Assembly (NCBI GenBank): GCA_026874595.1
Contig: CM049319.1
Span: 21,129,601 to 21,193,600 of the forward strand
DNA: 64,000 nt
Direction: 5' to 3'
From: Sipunculus nudus
Lineage: Eukaryota > Annelida > Sipuncula > Golfingiida > Sipunculidae
Shown here: positions 12,283-23,731 of the stretch, piece after piece
Layout of the letters: the number at the start of each line of letters is the position of its first letter
Numbering within the stretch: position 1 is the stretch's first letter
Program-made: the position numbers and the translations under genes
Notes under the pieces: model-generated
Told to the model about the DNA's origin: nothing
Database searches by the model: none
The model's input: the letters and a program-made list of their open reading frames with translations, nothing else

Positions 12283-13479
12283 GTTTTCATGTTATTAATT
12301 TAAGAATGGTTACATCAGTTATTCAAGTTTTTACCTTATATTTATAAATTGATAATTATGTTAGGTGTAAATTTCAGTGTAGACTATATAATTATTTTAT
12401 TCTCATGCATGAAAGCAGGTGACTACAAGGCTGCACAATTAATATCCTGAGGTCTGTATAGGTTTTCAGTAAGTGTCAAACCCCGGCAACCAATCATCAA
12501 TTAGAGACGACAAATCACTGGTTGTTACAGGTAAAGCCAGGGGATGTCCTAATGCCACTGTTTATGCATTGACCTGAATATTACAAACATAATGCAAAAC
12601 AGAACAGGTGCTGCTAAACACGATCAGATGAGGTCACCTGAGGTCAGATACAGACCGTTAGTCAGTATAGGTACCCCACCTGAATCTCGGGTATATATTA
12701 GTGTGCGTGCGACCATATGTTATATGTTATTGTTTGCACTTGCCAAGGCATGCAGCGCATGTATACTTATAGTTACTGAGCTATTGTGTTCACATGCATA
12801 CTGGCTGCACAGCTGTTTAGTTCAAGCAGTAGCTGTTTTATGTAGAATGACACAGCCGGCTAGGCCAGTAGCTAAGCCTGGGTGCAGGTAGTGTTAACAG
12901 CTTCATGTCAGGGGTATGCAGGAACATTGTTGTTTATCAGGGGCCTACTAAGCAGCCTGCTGTGACAGTAATCCTTATATCTCGCATCTTTCACACCTAC
13001 GGATTATGGATCAACGGATCACTGGGACTATACCATCACACGCTGAGTGACCCTGATCCGTCATAGATGAAACATATATGACTGAGACGTTCCAGGATTA
13101 GATATCCTTCTACTGGACCTGATAACCTTACTATAATTTGCTCGTACAGGAATAGCTAACTACCACCTTGTTACCAATGTTTTATCATTAACTAACTTGT
13201 TCAAGGAGCATGCAAGAAGACTGGCTGCAGGACTTGATTGCATACACAAACACTGTTTGTTTATGTGTAGACTTGCTTTTGTATCTAGTGTTATATATAG
13301 AGTGCATTCAGCTAGCACACTTGTGAGGGCATCTTTCAAGAGCAGTGCAGAGTAACACATGATGCAGAGATAAACAAGCTGAATAAATTGACAGCATTGA
13401 CAATTTGAGTTCAAACCAAACTTGTGATCTGGATTAATTAAATCACCAGCACCTCATGACACCATTAATTCAGCAGAAA
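12283..13479. other. Non-coding stretch upstream of a candidate first exon
   Basis: A plus-strand 99-codon frame (12592-12891) is hydrophobic in its middle and ends close to a weak GT, but has no supporting features. If 13480-13498 is a real start, part of this stretch would be its promoter and 5' leader. Confidence 0.35.
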
Positions 13480-13498
13480 ATGGAGGTCCGTCCATCAG
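13480..13498 (+). CDS. Candidate very short alternative first coding exon
   Basis: ATG at 13480 (A at -3, G at +4, a good context) opens six codons, M-E-V-R-P-S, plus one base, then the donor CAG|GTATGT at 13499. An in-frame TAA at 13465 precedes it. The phase and last base (G) match the entry of the exon at 53675. The product would place the hydrophobic segment of that exon directly at the N-terminus, like a signal anchor. A frame of this length arises easily by chance, so only the phase match and the good start and donor contexts support it. Confidence 0.25.
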
Positions 13499-15865
13499 GT
13501 ATGTTCATTTAATCAGATTTTCTTCAAAACAAGTCAGCAAATGTTTTTTGCAGGTACAAGCCCTAGATGTTCTGCTGCATGTACACACAAATGTTATTAC
13601 ATAATTATCATTAATCCTTTGGGAAACAAAAGCAAGGCTGTATTCATTGATCCACTGGGTATGTGCAAGATGTCTGAATAAAATTCAGGGGTTTTAATGA
13701 AACTTCATACAATACATTTTTCACAGTGTGCACCTAGAGCTACAATTGTTCAAACATTATTGTAATTAAAACTAAAATCCCAAGGATGAACTTGTGTTAT
13801 ACAGTTTTGTCTTTGTTCACCACCAGGGGGCTCAAGTATATTTACCTACACCAGTGAAAGTTGCTGAGGGTTAAATGGTGAGAGCCTGTACAAAATGATC
13901 AGCTGGACATGTCACATTTTCACAACATAAAATCTCCAAAAGTCCGTAATGGATTTCATTGAACTTTCGAAGTAGGATGGGCAGAAGACATTGTCCCTAT
14001 TTATCTGTTGTCATGTATGTTTTAAATTATTTTCAATGAATCAGTGTTGAATGGTGGCCATTGGTTGATTCAATCTTGTGGCAGAAATAGATGCAGAAAC
14101 AGTTGTTGGTGGAGGTATGCACTCTTCAAGTCCTCTCTACATATAAGATGTATCCATGTATAAATGCCATTTGTAACTGAGAATAATGATCTTTATACCA
14201 TATGCTGCCAAGAATTAGGCAGCTGTTGGCAATGCAGTCAGCTTGGCTTCTCTGGGATGGGCATTGGTTGTCATCTTTATATCAGCAGTTGGTCATATTT
14301 GGGGTTTAATTTTTGTGATTTTCAGTTTCTTATCATTTTGGAAGGGTTCTGGATTCATGATATCTCACAGACTCTTTGAACACAGCCCGTGACCTGACTG
14401 ACCTCCGGGAGACCTTCCACTCACATGCTGTGAGAAATGGAAGTCCTGATTCTTCAGGTTTGATAAGCCAAACACCCTGCAAACTGTAAGGTAAAATCTG
14501 ATGACTGCAGCCATGCAATCCTCGTAAATGAAAACTGACTGGCTCAGCATGTAAACAATGCTGGCTGAGTCCATGCAGAGTTGGTTGTGCAGCACTGCAA
14601 GAGAGGAAATTTGCAAACAGTTGGGGTAATTAACTGACACCAGACCACATCAGCAAGTTAGTATAGAGACTTGATCTGAAAGGTTACGATTGCATCCTGT
14701 GTATACCAAAAGGGATGTGGTTAAAAATTACACAGTGACAGCACCTCCTCATGGCCAAGCTTGATAGACAACTGCAGTTTTGTGCAGGATGTATTAGTGG
14801 AGTGAATAGTTTAGCATGGAGTAACCACTGCTTTCATGAATTGTACATAAGTCTCACCATACACAGATTATATCAGTTATATGTTATTACTTAGATTGTG
14901 TAATATGTGCACAAAATTATATCAATTTGATGAGGATGTGAGAGTACATCAAACTAGTGGAACAGAGATAGTGGAATTATATTGAACAGATGTGCCAGCA
15001 TGATAAAAATTGTTACTCTTGGGTTATTTTAGGCACATAAACAGACTAAAAAATTAATCACTTCTGCATTTCCACCCTTGTATTTAATGTTTTATTTAAA
15101 TACATGAAATTGTTCTTCATGCAGACATCATGCAGATCCCACATTGATGTAGATTTTCATGATAAGCAACTGTTCAACAGGTAATAAATATTCTTTTAAC
15201 ATATTTTTTACAGTGGGACGACAAAGGTAATCATGACCAGTGACACTTACATATATGCAGTTTCACTTTATAAGGTGAAGTACTTTGTCATTCTAGGATC
15301 AATCACTATTGTCATATATGGTATGATATCTTCCTTGAGGTTGTAAAATATTACAAGTAAGTTGAGTGCCCTCTGTAGAGGTTATTCCCATGCCAAGGCA
15401 ACACATGATTAAAGAAAGTGAAAATGAAAGCTTTTACTGGGAATCAAACTGAAAATACTCCAATTTAATTACAATCATTATTTATTAAAGATTTCAAGAT
15501 AAGTCCCTAGCTTTAACTGACTTTTACAAGGATTCCAGTCGATATGCGTATATTGTGCATCCAAGCATTCATAACAAGGATTTTAACTAAAACTATGCTA
15601 TTATTGTGAATGCAAACATCTTTTGCTTTGACTCAAATTGAAAATGAAGGTGTTAAGTGCAAACAATGCTAGTGAGCTAATACCAGCATATCCAGACATA
15701 TCATAAAAGTTTTTTTGAGATTCAGTGTGATAACAATGAAACAGAAAGGTAATACAAGAGAAACTTTTATTCTGTCTGGATTACAACAGAAAGAAAGTGA
15801 GCTATTCCTTATACCAACACCAATCAAAATCACACCCAAACTGGGTAGATGCTGAGTGCTTTGTA
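13499..15865. other. Long non-coding stretch
   Basis: No exon with paired splice signals was found. Frames at 14164-14379 and, on the minus strand, 14333-14640 lack coding character. Confidence 0.45.
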
Positions 15866-16122
15866 CACTGTGAAACCTGTGTAATTTAGACCACCCATGG
15901 GACTGGCTAAAAAGTGGTTTTAATTCACAGGTTGGGTTATAAGACAGGTCAGTTATAACCAGAATGAATGCTTTAGATTCTCTCAGGTGTATCTTAATAG
16001 ATGGTGGTGTTAATAGAAATCTTCATAGACCAGTGGTCTTAATAGACCAGTGGTCTTAATAGACAGGTGCAGGTATTAATACACAGGTGATCTTGAGAGA
16101 CAGGTGGTCTTTAAGACAGGTG
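15866..16122 (+). mobile_element. Left end of a pogo-like element with a 17-bp subterminal array
   Basis: After TA at 15864-15865 the sequence starts CACTGTGAAACCTGTG, close to the ends of the element at 25556-26624 (its right end in reverse complement starts CAGTGAAACCTGG). From about 15998 there are roughly six copies of a 17-bp unit, GACCAGTGGTCTTAATA. The right part is missing: a hairpin-headed repeat starts directly at 16126, so the element was probably broken by that insertion. Confidence 0.55.
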
Positions 16123-16125
16123 TTT

Positions 16126-16470
16126 TTTTAGCTCAGCTGACTATAAGGCATCTTAAGTATAGTCATGGTCCTTTGTCCATCATCCAGCCGGCCTTAAGCA
16201 GTATAAAATTGTAACTGTTGACTCTAGAAGCCTGTAACAAAAACTCTAGGGGGGTAAAAAAAAATCTCCTTGGAATACCTGAAATAAGGTCACTACAACC
16301 TATATCTTTCAAGCTGTGGGGCTTGAAGGTACTCCATAGAATAATGAAAAATATGATACAAAACCTCCAATATCTTGATAATTAATGCATGGTTTGTCAT
16401 GAATCTTACCTTATATATTGACCATGATTAACTTTGTCAGTTCCCAAAAAGTGGTGGCACCATCTTTATT
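16126..16470 (+). repeat. Hairpin-headed dispersed repeat R1, plus-strand copy
   Basis: It starts TTAGCTCAGCTGACTATAAG (a degenerate hairpin), then has TATAGTCATGG and a short pyrimidine-rich GTCCATCATCC tract. The whole length is collinear with the reverse complement of 1-345. A third, truncated copy lies at 40050-40160. Non-coding. Confidence 0.75.
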
Positions 16471-16556
16471 TTAACGAATATTTTTCAATTTTTTACTATG
16501 AAATGACAACAGTCATGTCAGTTTCTCAGCTCTGATTACGTCCATTGTCCCAAAAC

Positions 16557-17456
16557 CTTGTGTGTTTATTGATCACAAGAGGATGCCCAGTAGTAAACAC
16601 CCTGTCTGTCTGTCTGTCTGTCTGTCCATCCATCCATCCACAAAAATTGTTTCCAGATGATAACTACAGGTTGGATTGACACATGGATTTCAAACTTGAT
16701 TAACATTTGGCCCACCATTAAAACAATGCCTATATGATTTTGGGGGACAAGAGGTCCGAGGTCAAGGTCACAGGACTCAGTTATTTAAAAAGATTATGGC
16801 TGCAGTTTAAGCCAAGCTTTTCTTCCAAAACTTTCCATCTTGTGCATTTAGCTGATATAGTATGGCGACTGCATAAATGAATTTGGGTCACAAGGTCTAA
16901 AGGTCAAGGTCACAGGGGCCATCTGTTCACGAATTGGTTTTCAAATGATAACTCCAGTTTAGTTCGACATTTTGGCGTCAAACTTAACTTATTTATGGCT
17001 CACCACTAAAGTGAGAACTGTGTCGATTTTTGGGTCCAACGGTAAAAGGTCAAGGTCACAGGACCCATTTCTCTAAGAAGAATCCATATGCATTTGAAGC
17101 CCAACTTATCATTGCAAACTTTCCATCTTCAAGATATTGCTCACCTGTCAATAATGGAAGATTTCTGTTCAATTTAGGGGTCATAGGGCCAAAGGTCAAG
17201 GTCACAGGGCTCATCCATTCACAAATTAGTTTATGGATGATAATTCTGCTATGGATAGAAAGATTGGCTTCACACTTGATTTAATAATGACCCACCATTC
17301 AAAAAATTCATTTTGATTTTATGGGTCCAGTTGAAGGTCACAGGAGCCACATCTTTAATTAGATTATGAATGCACTGTAAATCAAACTTTTCATCCAAAA
17401 GTTTACATCTTTCATACATGGATTACTTGCCCAATTCAGAGGTCAAGGTCACTTTT
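16557..17456 (+). repeat. Tandem-core repeat carrying TCAAGGTCA motifs (R2)
   Basis: A (CTGT)n and (CATC)n run at about 16601-16640 leads into a tandem array with a period near 142 bp. Each unit contains AAAGGTCAAGGTCACAGG or a close variant. Exact TCAAGGTCA occurs at 16762, 16904, 17050, 17196 and 17443, with a degenerate one near 17333. The array stops abruptly where repeat R3 begins. Small frames in it (17030-17284, 17370-17576) are not genes. Confidence 0.8.
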
Positions 17457-18592
17457 TATCCCCACGCAACGAAGTTGCGAAAGGGATATAGTAACGCCTC
17501 CGTTCGTGCGACCGTCTGTCTTGCCGTCCGTCCGTCTGTCCGTCCAAAATTGCCTTGTGGATCAATTTCAAGCTAAACCGTTTGACCTTAACCTTTCATC
17601 TTGTACATATGGCTTACCCACCCATGGATGAAGAAACCTATTGATTTTGAGGTCAGGGGGTCAAAGAGCATAGCCACAGCATCAACTTCTTGAAAAAAGC
17701 TTATGGATCGATTTCAAGCCAAACCATTTGACCTAAACCTTTCATCTTGCACATATGGCTACCAACCCGTGGATGAAGAAACCTATCGATTTTGAGGTCA
17801 GGGTGTCAAAGGTCACGGCCACAGCACCCACTTTTTGAAGAAGCATGTGCATCGATTATAAGCCAACGTTTGACCTAAACCTTTCATCTCGCACATATGG
17901 CTCACCCACCTATAGAAGAAGAAACCTATTGATTTTGAGGTCAAGGGGTCCAAGGTCACGGCCACAGCACCCACTTCTTGGAAAAGTTTGTGGACCCATT
18001 CTAAGCAAAACCATTTGACCTAAACCTTTTCATCTTGCACATATGGCTCACCCACCCATGGATGAAGAAACCTATTGATTTTGAGGTCATGGGGTCAAAG
18101 GTCAAGGCCACAGCACCCACTTCTTGAAAAAGCTTGCGGACCCATTCTAAGCAAAACCATTTGACCTGAATCTTTCATCTTGCACATATGGCTCACCCAC
18201 CTATAGATGAAAAAACCTTTCAATTTTGAGGTCAGGGGGTCAAAGGTCACGGCCAAAGCACCCACTTCTTTAAAAAGCTTGTGGACCCATTCTAAGCAAA
18301 ACCATTTGACCCAAACCTTTCATCTTGCACATTTGGCTCACCCACCCATAAGTGAAGAAACCTATTGATTCCTATCCGTCTCAATATACCTTATTAATCA
18401 ATTTTAAGCCAAATCATTTGATCTTAAGCTTTCTCCTTCACATATGCCTCACCCACCCATACACGTACAACTTTTTGAGTTTGACATCAAAGCTCAAGCT
18501 CACACATCTCCCCTCCTCATTTTAACACTTGTGTAATACACCCCATATCATTATGCTCCCATGGGAGGGGATGCTCTGCTTCGATTGTTACA
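17457..18592 (+). repeat. Hairpin-headed tandem-core repeat (R3), about six 145-bp units
   Basis: The head is a perfect hairpin, CGCAAC-GAA-GTTGCG (17465-17479), followed by GGGATATAG and a CCGTCCGTCCGTCTGTCCGT-type tract. The core has about six copies of a 142-147 bp unit, marked by CTTTCATCTTGCACATATGG near 17581, 17728, 17870, 18016, 18159 and 18306. Near the right end a second palindrome, CTCCCATGGGAG, lies at about 18556. No coding capacity. Confidence 0.8.
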
Positions 18593-19131
18593 ATAATCTA
18601 AATGCTGCAAGTTCAAGGATAATAAGTTCTAAGATATTTTGGTCATAAGGTCATTGTTTAAGCACAGGACTGCCATTCTGAAAAATTTCTTTAAAAATAT
18701 CCTTACAGACAAATTCAGCTGAGCGTTGGGTCTCTAGTTCAAAAGAGTCAACCTTTTTTTAGGATTTACTGAAAATAATGCTAAATACTTTTTTTTCAGT
18801 CTTTTTAGCAACACTTTTTTTCCATTTTTTCAGTGAAAATTTACAATGTCAATTTTTCCTGCTATAATAGTCAAGGACAAAAAGGGGACACTTTGCAATT
18901 TTTGTGTGTACAAATGTCCGACATGCATCACAACATGAAGCAATTCTGTCATGCGTAGTATGCGAAGCACATCTTTATTCAGTCAGTCATAAAAAAAGAA
19001 GAATTGCCACTGATTTTACTGTTTTTTTTTTCACTCTCTATAACAAAGAAGGCTACTTCTTTTTACCAGAGGACTTACTTTATTCAGTCATTTACCTTAG
19101 GCAGGCCTGTGGCTCAGGGGGAGAAAAGTTT
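18593..19131. other. Non-coding stretch, nothing specific seen
   Basis: T-rich sequence. The plus-strand 120-codon frame at 18904-19266 runs into the next repeat and has no domain. Confidence 0.45.
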
Positions 19132-19326
19132 ACCCAGAAGTGGATCCAGGGGGGTCCAGGGGGTCCGGACCCCCCTTTTTCACCCGTAGCAACCTTTTTA
19201 AGAGGTTTTAGATGTAATTTTGCGGCCTGGTCCCCCCCTTTTCCAGACCTGATGACCTTTTTATAAGATTTTCATTATTTATCCTGGGTTGGACCCCCCC
19301 CCCCCCCCTTTCCTAAATCCTCGATC
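19132..19326. repeat. GC-run dispersed repeat, copy 1
   Basis: A block with GGATCCAGGGGGGTCC at the left, several long C runs (C15 at 19294-19308) and CCTCGATCTGCCCCTG at the right. The outer parts are weak inverted copies (GATC-C/G-AGG). A related block in the opposite orientation lies at 25318-25552. Confidence 0.6.
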
Positions 19327-21435
19327 TGCCCCTGTTGGCCACCTCTGTGATAGAATGAAGAAAGAAACCTTTACTGACTGATGTATTATGGAGTCTAATC
19401 ACCTGTCAGGTTTTTGACTTCTGCAGAGAAATCTTTTTATATAATGTCAAGCTGGTTTTAACATGGATTAAATATACAAATTTATCTACCCCCAAGGATC
19501 TATTGTTTCCCTGGCCTGTTCGTTTTATGTTGTTCCTGTTCTAGTTCCGATCATGCAGATTTTATCATTAAGTAATATGTTACAGAGTCATAGTACAGTA
19601 CATCTCTGTTGATATATTGATCTTTATCTCGTGGTTATTGGGGTATCCCAATCAACCTCTATGAATACAATAACAGACTCCCATAGCCATGCAGGGGCCT
19701 GAACCAGGGTTGCAAGCAGAGAGACTTGAGCTTTTTACCCATTGACTGTCCAAGCAGAGGGTCCATGGTTTGAACCCTGCTAAAGCTTTGAAGGCAAAAC
19801 AGTGGACAATTTATAGAAGATTAAAACCTCCAAGATATCTAAAATAGCTTAGCAACTGGATATGATTCCTCGATAATCCCTGGGCCTTTGCATACAAAAC
19901 CTGAACTTCAGATGGATTAACAATGACATATTGCTTCCAGGTACAAATTTACGGGACTCATCCCCCCTCCCCCCCCCCCATGCACAACCTTTCTTAAATG
20001 AAAAATTCTCTAAATAGTACAGTATTCTCGTGATACTTAGGACAAGGCTGATATGTCTGTCTAGCACTTAAAAAAGTCCTGCAGTTGCAGCATTATAACC
20101 TACATTTTCAAAAAAATGTTGGATTACCCCCCCCTTCCCACCCCCCTCCCATGCCTTATCTACTATTGGCCTTACTCTATGAGTACCCACCCCTTAATAA
20201 AAAAAACTCTACCTTCATAATCATCTGTTAGACAGTGCCACCATTTATATTGTCTTGGACCAATCCGTTAATTCGTAGATTTAAAATAAAAATAAGTCAA
20301 ACCTTAGTTATCCTACTCATTTAAAATATTCAAACTTACCCAAAATAATGTCAAGTTCCTAGAGTTTCACGGACAATCTCGCTGATCAGATTAAAAATTA
20401 CACTTAGTGCCCCCTGTCATCTCCCAAGGTCAAGGTGTGGACCCTCCAGCAATGTCAAATAATGTTTAACTTTCTTCAGTCACGTTCACCTTACTGTAGT
20501 GAAGGTGTTTACGTCATATGGAAAAATATCGAGAGCTTGAGTCAGTGCTTATAAAGGACAAAACGTTGTCAATATACAGAGGGTGCCAAGGACATAACAT
20601 GTTCTGTTGGTGTGTGGATCGACAAACAATGTGAAGGAATCGATCCTGTTTTCAAACTGAACTAAATCTGTGAATATGACAAGAAACAATGTTAAAATAA
20701 TAAATTTATGCATGTGCAGCCAACTTTGTGAAAATCTTGTCATTGTAGATAGTCTGGGGTATAATGCTCAGAGTTTTACAGCTGATATTGTACACTTTAC
20801 AGTACATCTTCAGTGGGTGGTATGGATTTAAGTTACTTTTTGCTCAGTTTGCAGTGTAAATAAACAATTTTTGCTGCGTAGTATGGTCTTAGCTGTGTAT
20901 GGCAGCTTACACATTGATTCCATTGAATTGATCTTTGTCAAGACACTATAGCTGCAAGTTTTATGCATTGAATTGCTCTTCAATGCTATTTTAAAAATAG
21001 AAATATTATAATTTAAACAAAAGGATCATATTGATATTAAATTCCATGTGGATTATATAGTTGAAAATAAATAAGTTTGTGAAGGATTATGTAATATAAG
21101 ACATGACAAGCATTGATTACCTCACGACTATTCATGGAGCATGTAATGTTTAGATAGTGCACCACATTGAGGGGTGACCGGGATTTTGGACTGGGCCAGA
21201 AGTCAGCAAGAACCAGATTAATATGTCTTATTGCTCTCACAGCTTCTTCTAATTAGGTGGAATTGGATCACAGTGCCCCCTGTGGAGAAAAATTAGAATT
21301 AGTCAGCCTGGCATTGATCTGTATTATTGTTGAGCTGTGTTCCTGGAAACCTGCCACCCCTAGCAGTACAGTAGCACTGCTCCATAGATCAGCTGCTGTG
21401 TGAGATCAGCCAGCCAGTTGCCCTGGTAGGCAGGT
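19327..21435. other. Non-coding stretch upstream of the first exon
   Basis: It contains C runs near 19970 and 20130. The last 100-200 bp before 21436 are less AT-rich and probably hold the promoter and 5' untranslated part, but no TATA box or initiator could be assigned with confidence. A B-box-like GGTTTGAACCC near 19770 lacks a matching A box. Confidence 0.4.
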
Positions 21436-21685
21436 ATGGCCGGGATGGCGGCCTCCAAGCAGAGATGGAGGCTGCAACTCTGGAAAGGATTTGGAATCCT
21501 TAAGCTAGCTGAAGTCGTTACTAATACCCACAACATGGGTCCACCTGGAGTTTACCCAATATTGGACCGGATTTCAGCGGAATTGTCAAATTGCAGAGAG
21601 TTGGTTATAACGTTCACACTCGGGGAAGCAAAGTCACCCCTACTGGCCGGGTGTATAAATATAGACATGCCCGAGTGTAGTTCAG
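21436..21685 (+). CDS. First coding exon of an unknown single-pass membrane protein gene
   Basis: ATG at 21436 has G at -3 and G at +4, and an in-frame TAG at 21427 shows it is the most upstream start. It opens 83 codons plus one base and ends at a strong donor, TTCAG|GTAAGC. The peptide begins MAGMAASKQRWRLQLWKGFG, with a basic, Trp-containing start, then a mixed stretch with VYPILDRISAELSNC and LAGCINIDMPECSS. It is richer in GC than its surroundings. The last base G joins the TT that opens 53675 to make a Val codon, so the reading frame continues into the membrane exon across an intron of about 32 kb. I recognise no domain. ATG at 21445 (MAASK) is the only close alternative start. The link to the downstream exon is inferred from phase and order and not from transcript data. 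Confidence 0.7.
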
Positions 21686-23509
21686 GTAAGCATCACATGT
21701 GAGTGTTGTGGTTGGGTCTGAGTGCTGGTGGCTGCTCAGTGATACCTCGTCTGTCGGCAGATTATGGCAAACATTATTCAGAGATGTACCCCCTGAGTAA
21801 TCTTAGCTATCAGTAGTTATATAGTGATGTATGTGCCAAATGACTTGTTGATGTTTACATTTCTTCAGCAGTTATAGTCATAAACTGGTGTAACGACCAG
21901 TCATTCTGCGTAACCATAGGTGTAGTAAATATGCAACGTAAACACTGATGGTCAAGTCATGGTAATGCTAGCACTGTCCATGTCTAGGGCTGGGTGACCT
22001 TGACGAGACCATAGCGGTGTTAGGGACACCATTTGCCAAATTGAACGGAATGTGAGGCTTGTATATATTGATTATTTTCTCTGGTCCTGTAAGTGTGCCC
22101 ATCCCATCCCATCCTGACCCTTCCTATATCCAAGGTCTAACAAACCCATAAAACACTGTGTACAAGCCAAACTTTGTATTGAAATAAATAGGGATGGATA
22201 GAATTCCCATTAGTGTGGATTGACTGTTATGTGTTTGTGAAATCTTCACACTCAGGGAATCAATAAATCATATGTTCATATATGTAACATACATGTCCTA
22301 TAGATATGTGGTAAAGTGATACTTTTCATCATACCATTAGTTGATGTACAAAGTTCCTTATTTTCATATGAACAAATAGTGGTGATGTCAAATATATGAC
22401 CCTAGTACAGTGAATGTTTGGATGATCAGTTCCCTCCCACTCCTTTACCTATTGCATTACTCATTGAAGCTAGGGCCATTTTTATTCACAACCAGTTTAT
22501 AAATGTCATCTCAGCATGCTGAGCCATGTGAAAGTAGTAATTTCCATGAGTTATGTTTTTTCTTGCTCTGGTTGTCTTTTATTATTCTTGGGAAAATTAT
22601 AAGGAACATTGATAGCTATAGGAACTGGAAAATGATGAACCTTGGTTGTAACAGCATGTATTACAAGGTTCAGTAAAACCAGGAACTGTTTATGTTTCAT
22701 GGATCCTGTTATTGCATTCAGGATGTTTATATGATATCAGATGCTGTGACAGATGTTGTTTCTGTACCATTAAAAACATGCTATATGTACATTTTAGAGC
22801 ATCTCACTTTTTGTATACAAAACCTTTGCATCAACCATTATGCGTAACAGATAATAATGATTTATGCCACATGTCCCTTAAACAAGCATTTATCAATATT
22901 TTAATAATTCATTTTTACTAGCCAAAATTTCTTACAATGTAAACATTAATGTTGGGTTTTGGTTGTAATTTCAAGATTGATCATCAATAAAACTTTGTTA
23001 ACCTCTGCCAACTGATAATCAAATAAATCGGCTGTTTCCGAGGATGAAATTTCAGACTGTTTATGGACCTGTAAGTGGTTTCAGCTGGCACTATGGCTCA
23101 TATAAGTAATAATTCTATAGCTTGAATGTGTATTTAGAAGACTAATAAAGTTACTAACAGTAGTGAAAACAGCCTCACATAAATTATATATGAAAGTACA
23201 CATTTTCTTCTTCATCACAGAGACAAAGTTGTGTGCATAAATTTGTAATCCATGATGACACTGCAAGATGGATTGATCTGATCATTTTCTCCAACTGACT
23301 GACCATCAATAGTCAAGCATCAGCCATGCAATCACAAATAAACATACATGCATTTCTTTGTAGGATATTTCAACACAGCACCATAAAAACAGCCTGTTGC
23401 TTTAATTTTAAACCAGCTTAAAAAATTTAATTTATGCCAAAGTCATTGACAGAAATGATGAAAATCATGAACAGTCAGTGATGTAGTATAGGTTAACTGT
23501 ACATCTGAC
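21686..23509. other. Start of the large first intron, nothing specific seen
   Basis: AT-rich sequence without exon-like frames. The intron as a whole would run from 21686 to 53674. Confidence 0.45.
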
Positions 23510-23560
23510 TGGAGTCCTCACAAAACTGGAGTCCTCACAAACCTGGAGTCCTCACAAACC
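23510..23560. repeat. Three perfect or near-perfect 17-bp tandem copies
   Basis: The unit TGGAGTCCTCACAAACC occurs at 23510, 23527 and 23544, with one base different in the first copy. Its near identity points to recent duplication. Confidence 0.95.
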
Positions 23561-23731
23561 TATCAGGTTTTAGAATACCGTATCCAAATCAATACCAGAT
23601 GAAAAGTTTCTTCCAAGAGTAATTCCCAAGTACTAGCAAGGATATTTATTGCTGTTCTGCAAGGGTCTAAGAAAGCATAACAAAGTGTTTGACATACTCT
23701 AAAAGATAATATTATCACTGTGGGATAATGA

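Noticed and set aside
12592-12891. 99-codon plus frame with a hydrophobic Cys-rich middle
   Set aside because: No homology recognised and only a weak donor nearby; could not be linked in phase to the gene with confidence.
19760-19785. B-box-like GGTTTGAACCC suggesting a tRNA or SINE
   Set aside because: No convincing A box at the right spacing and no tRNA fold.
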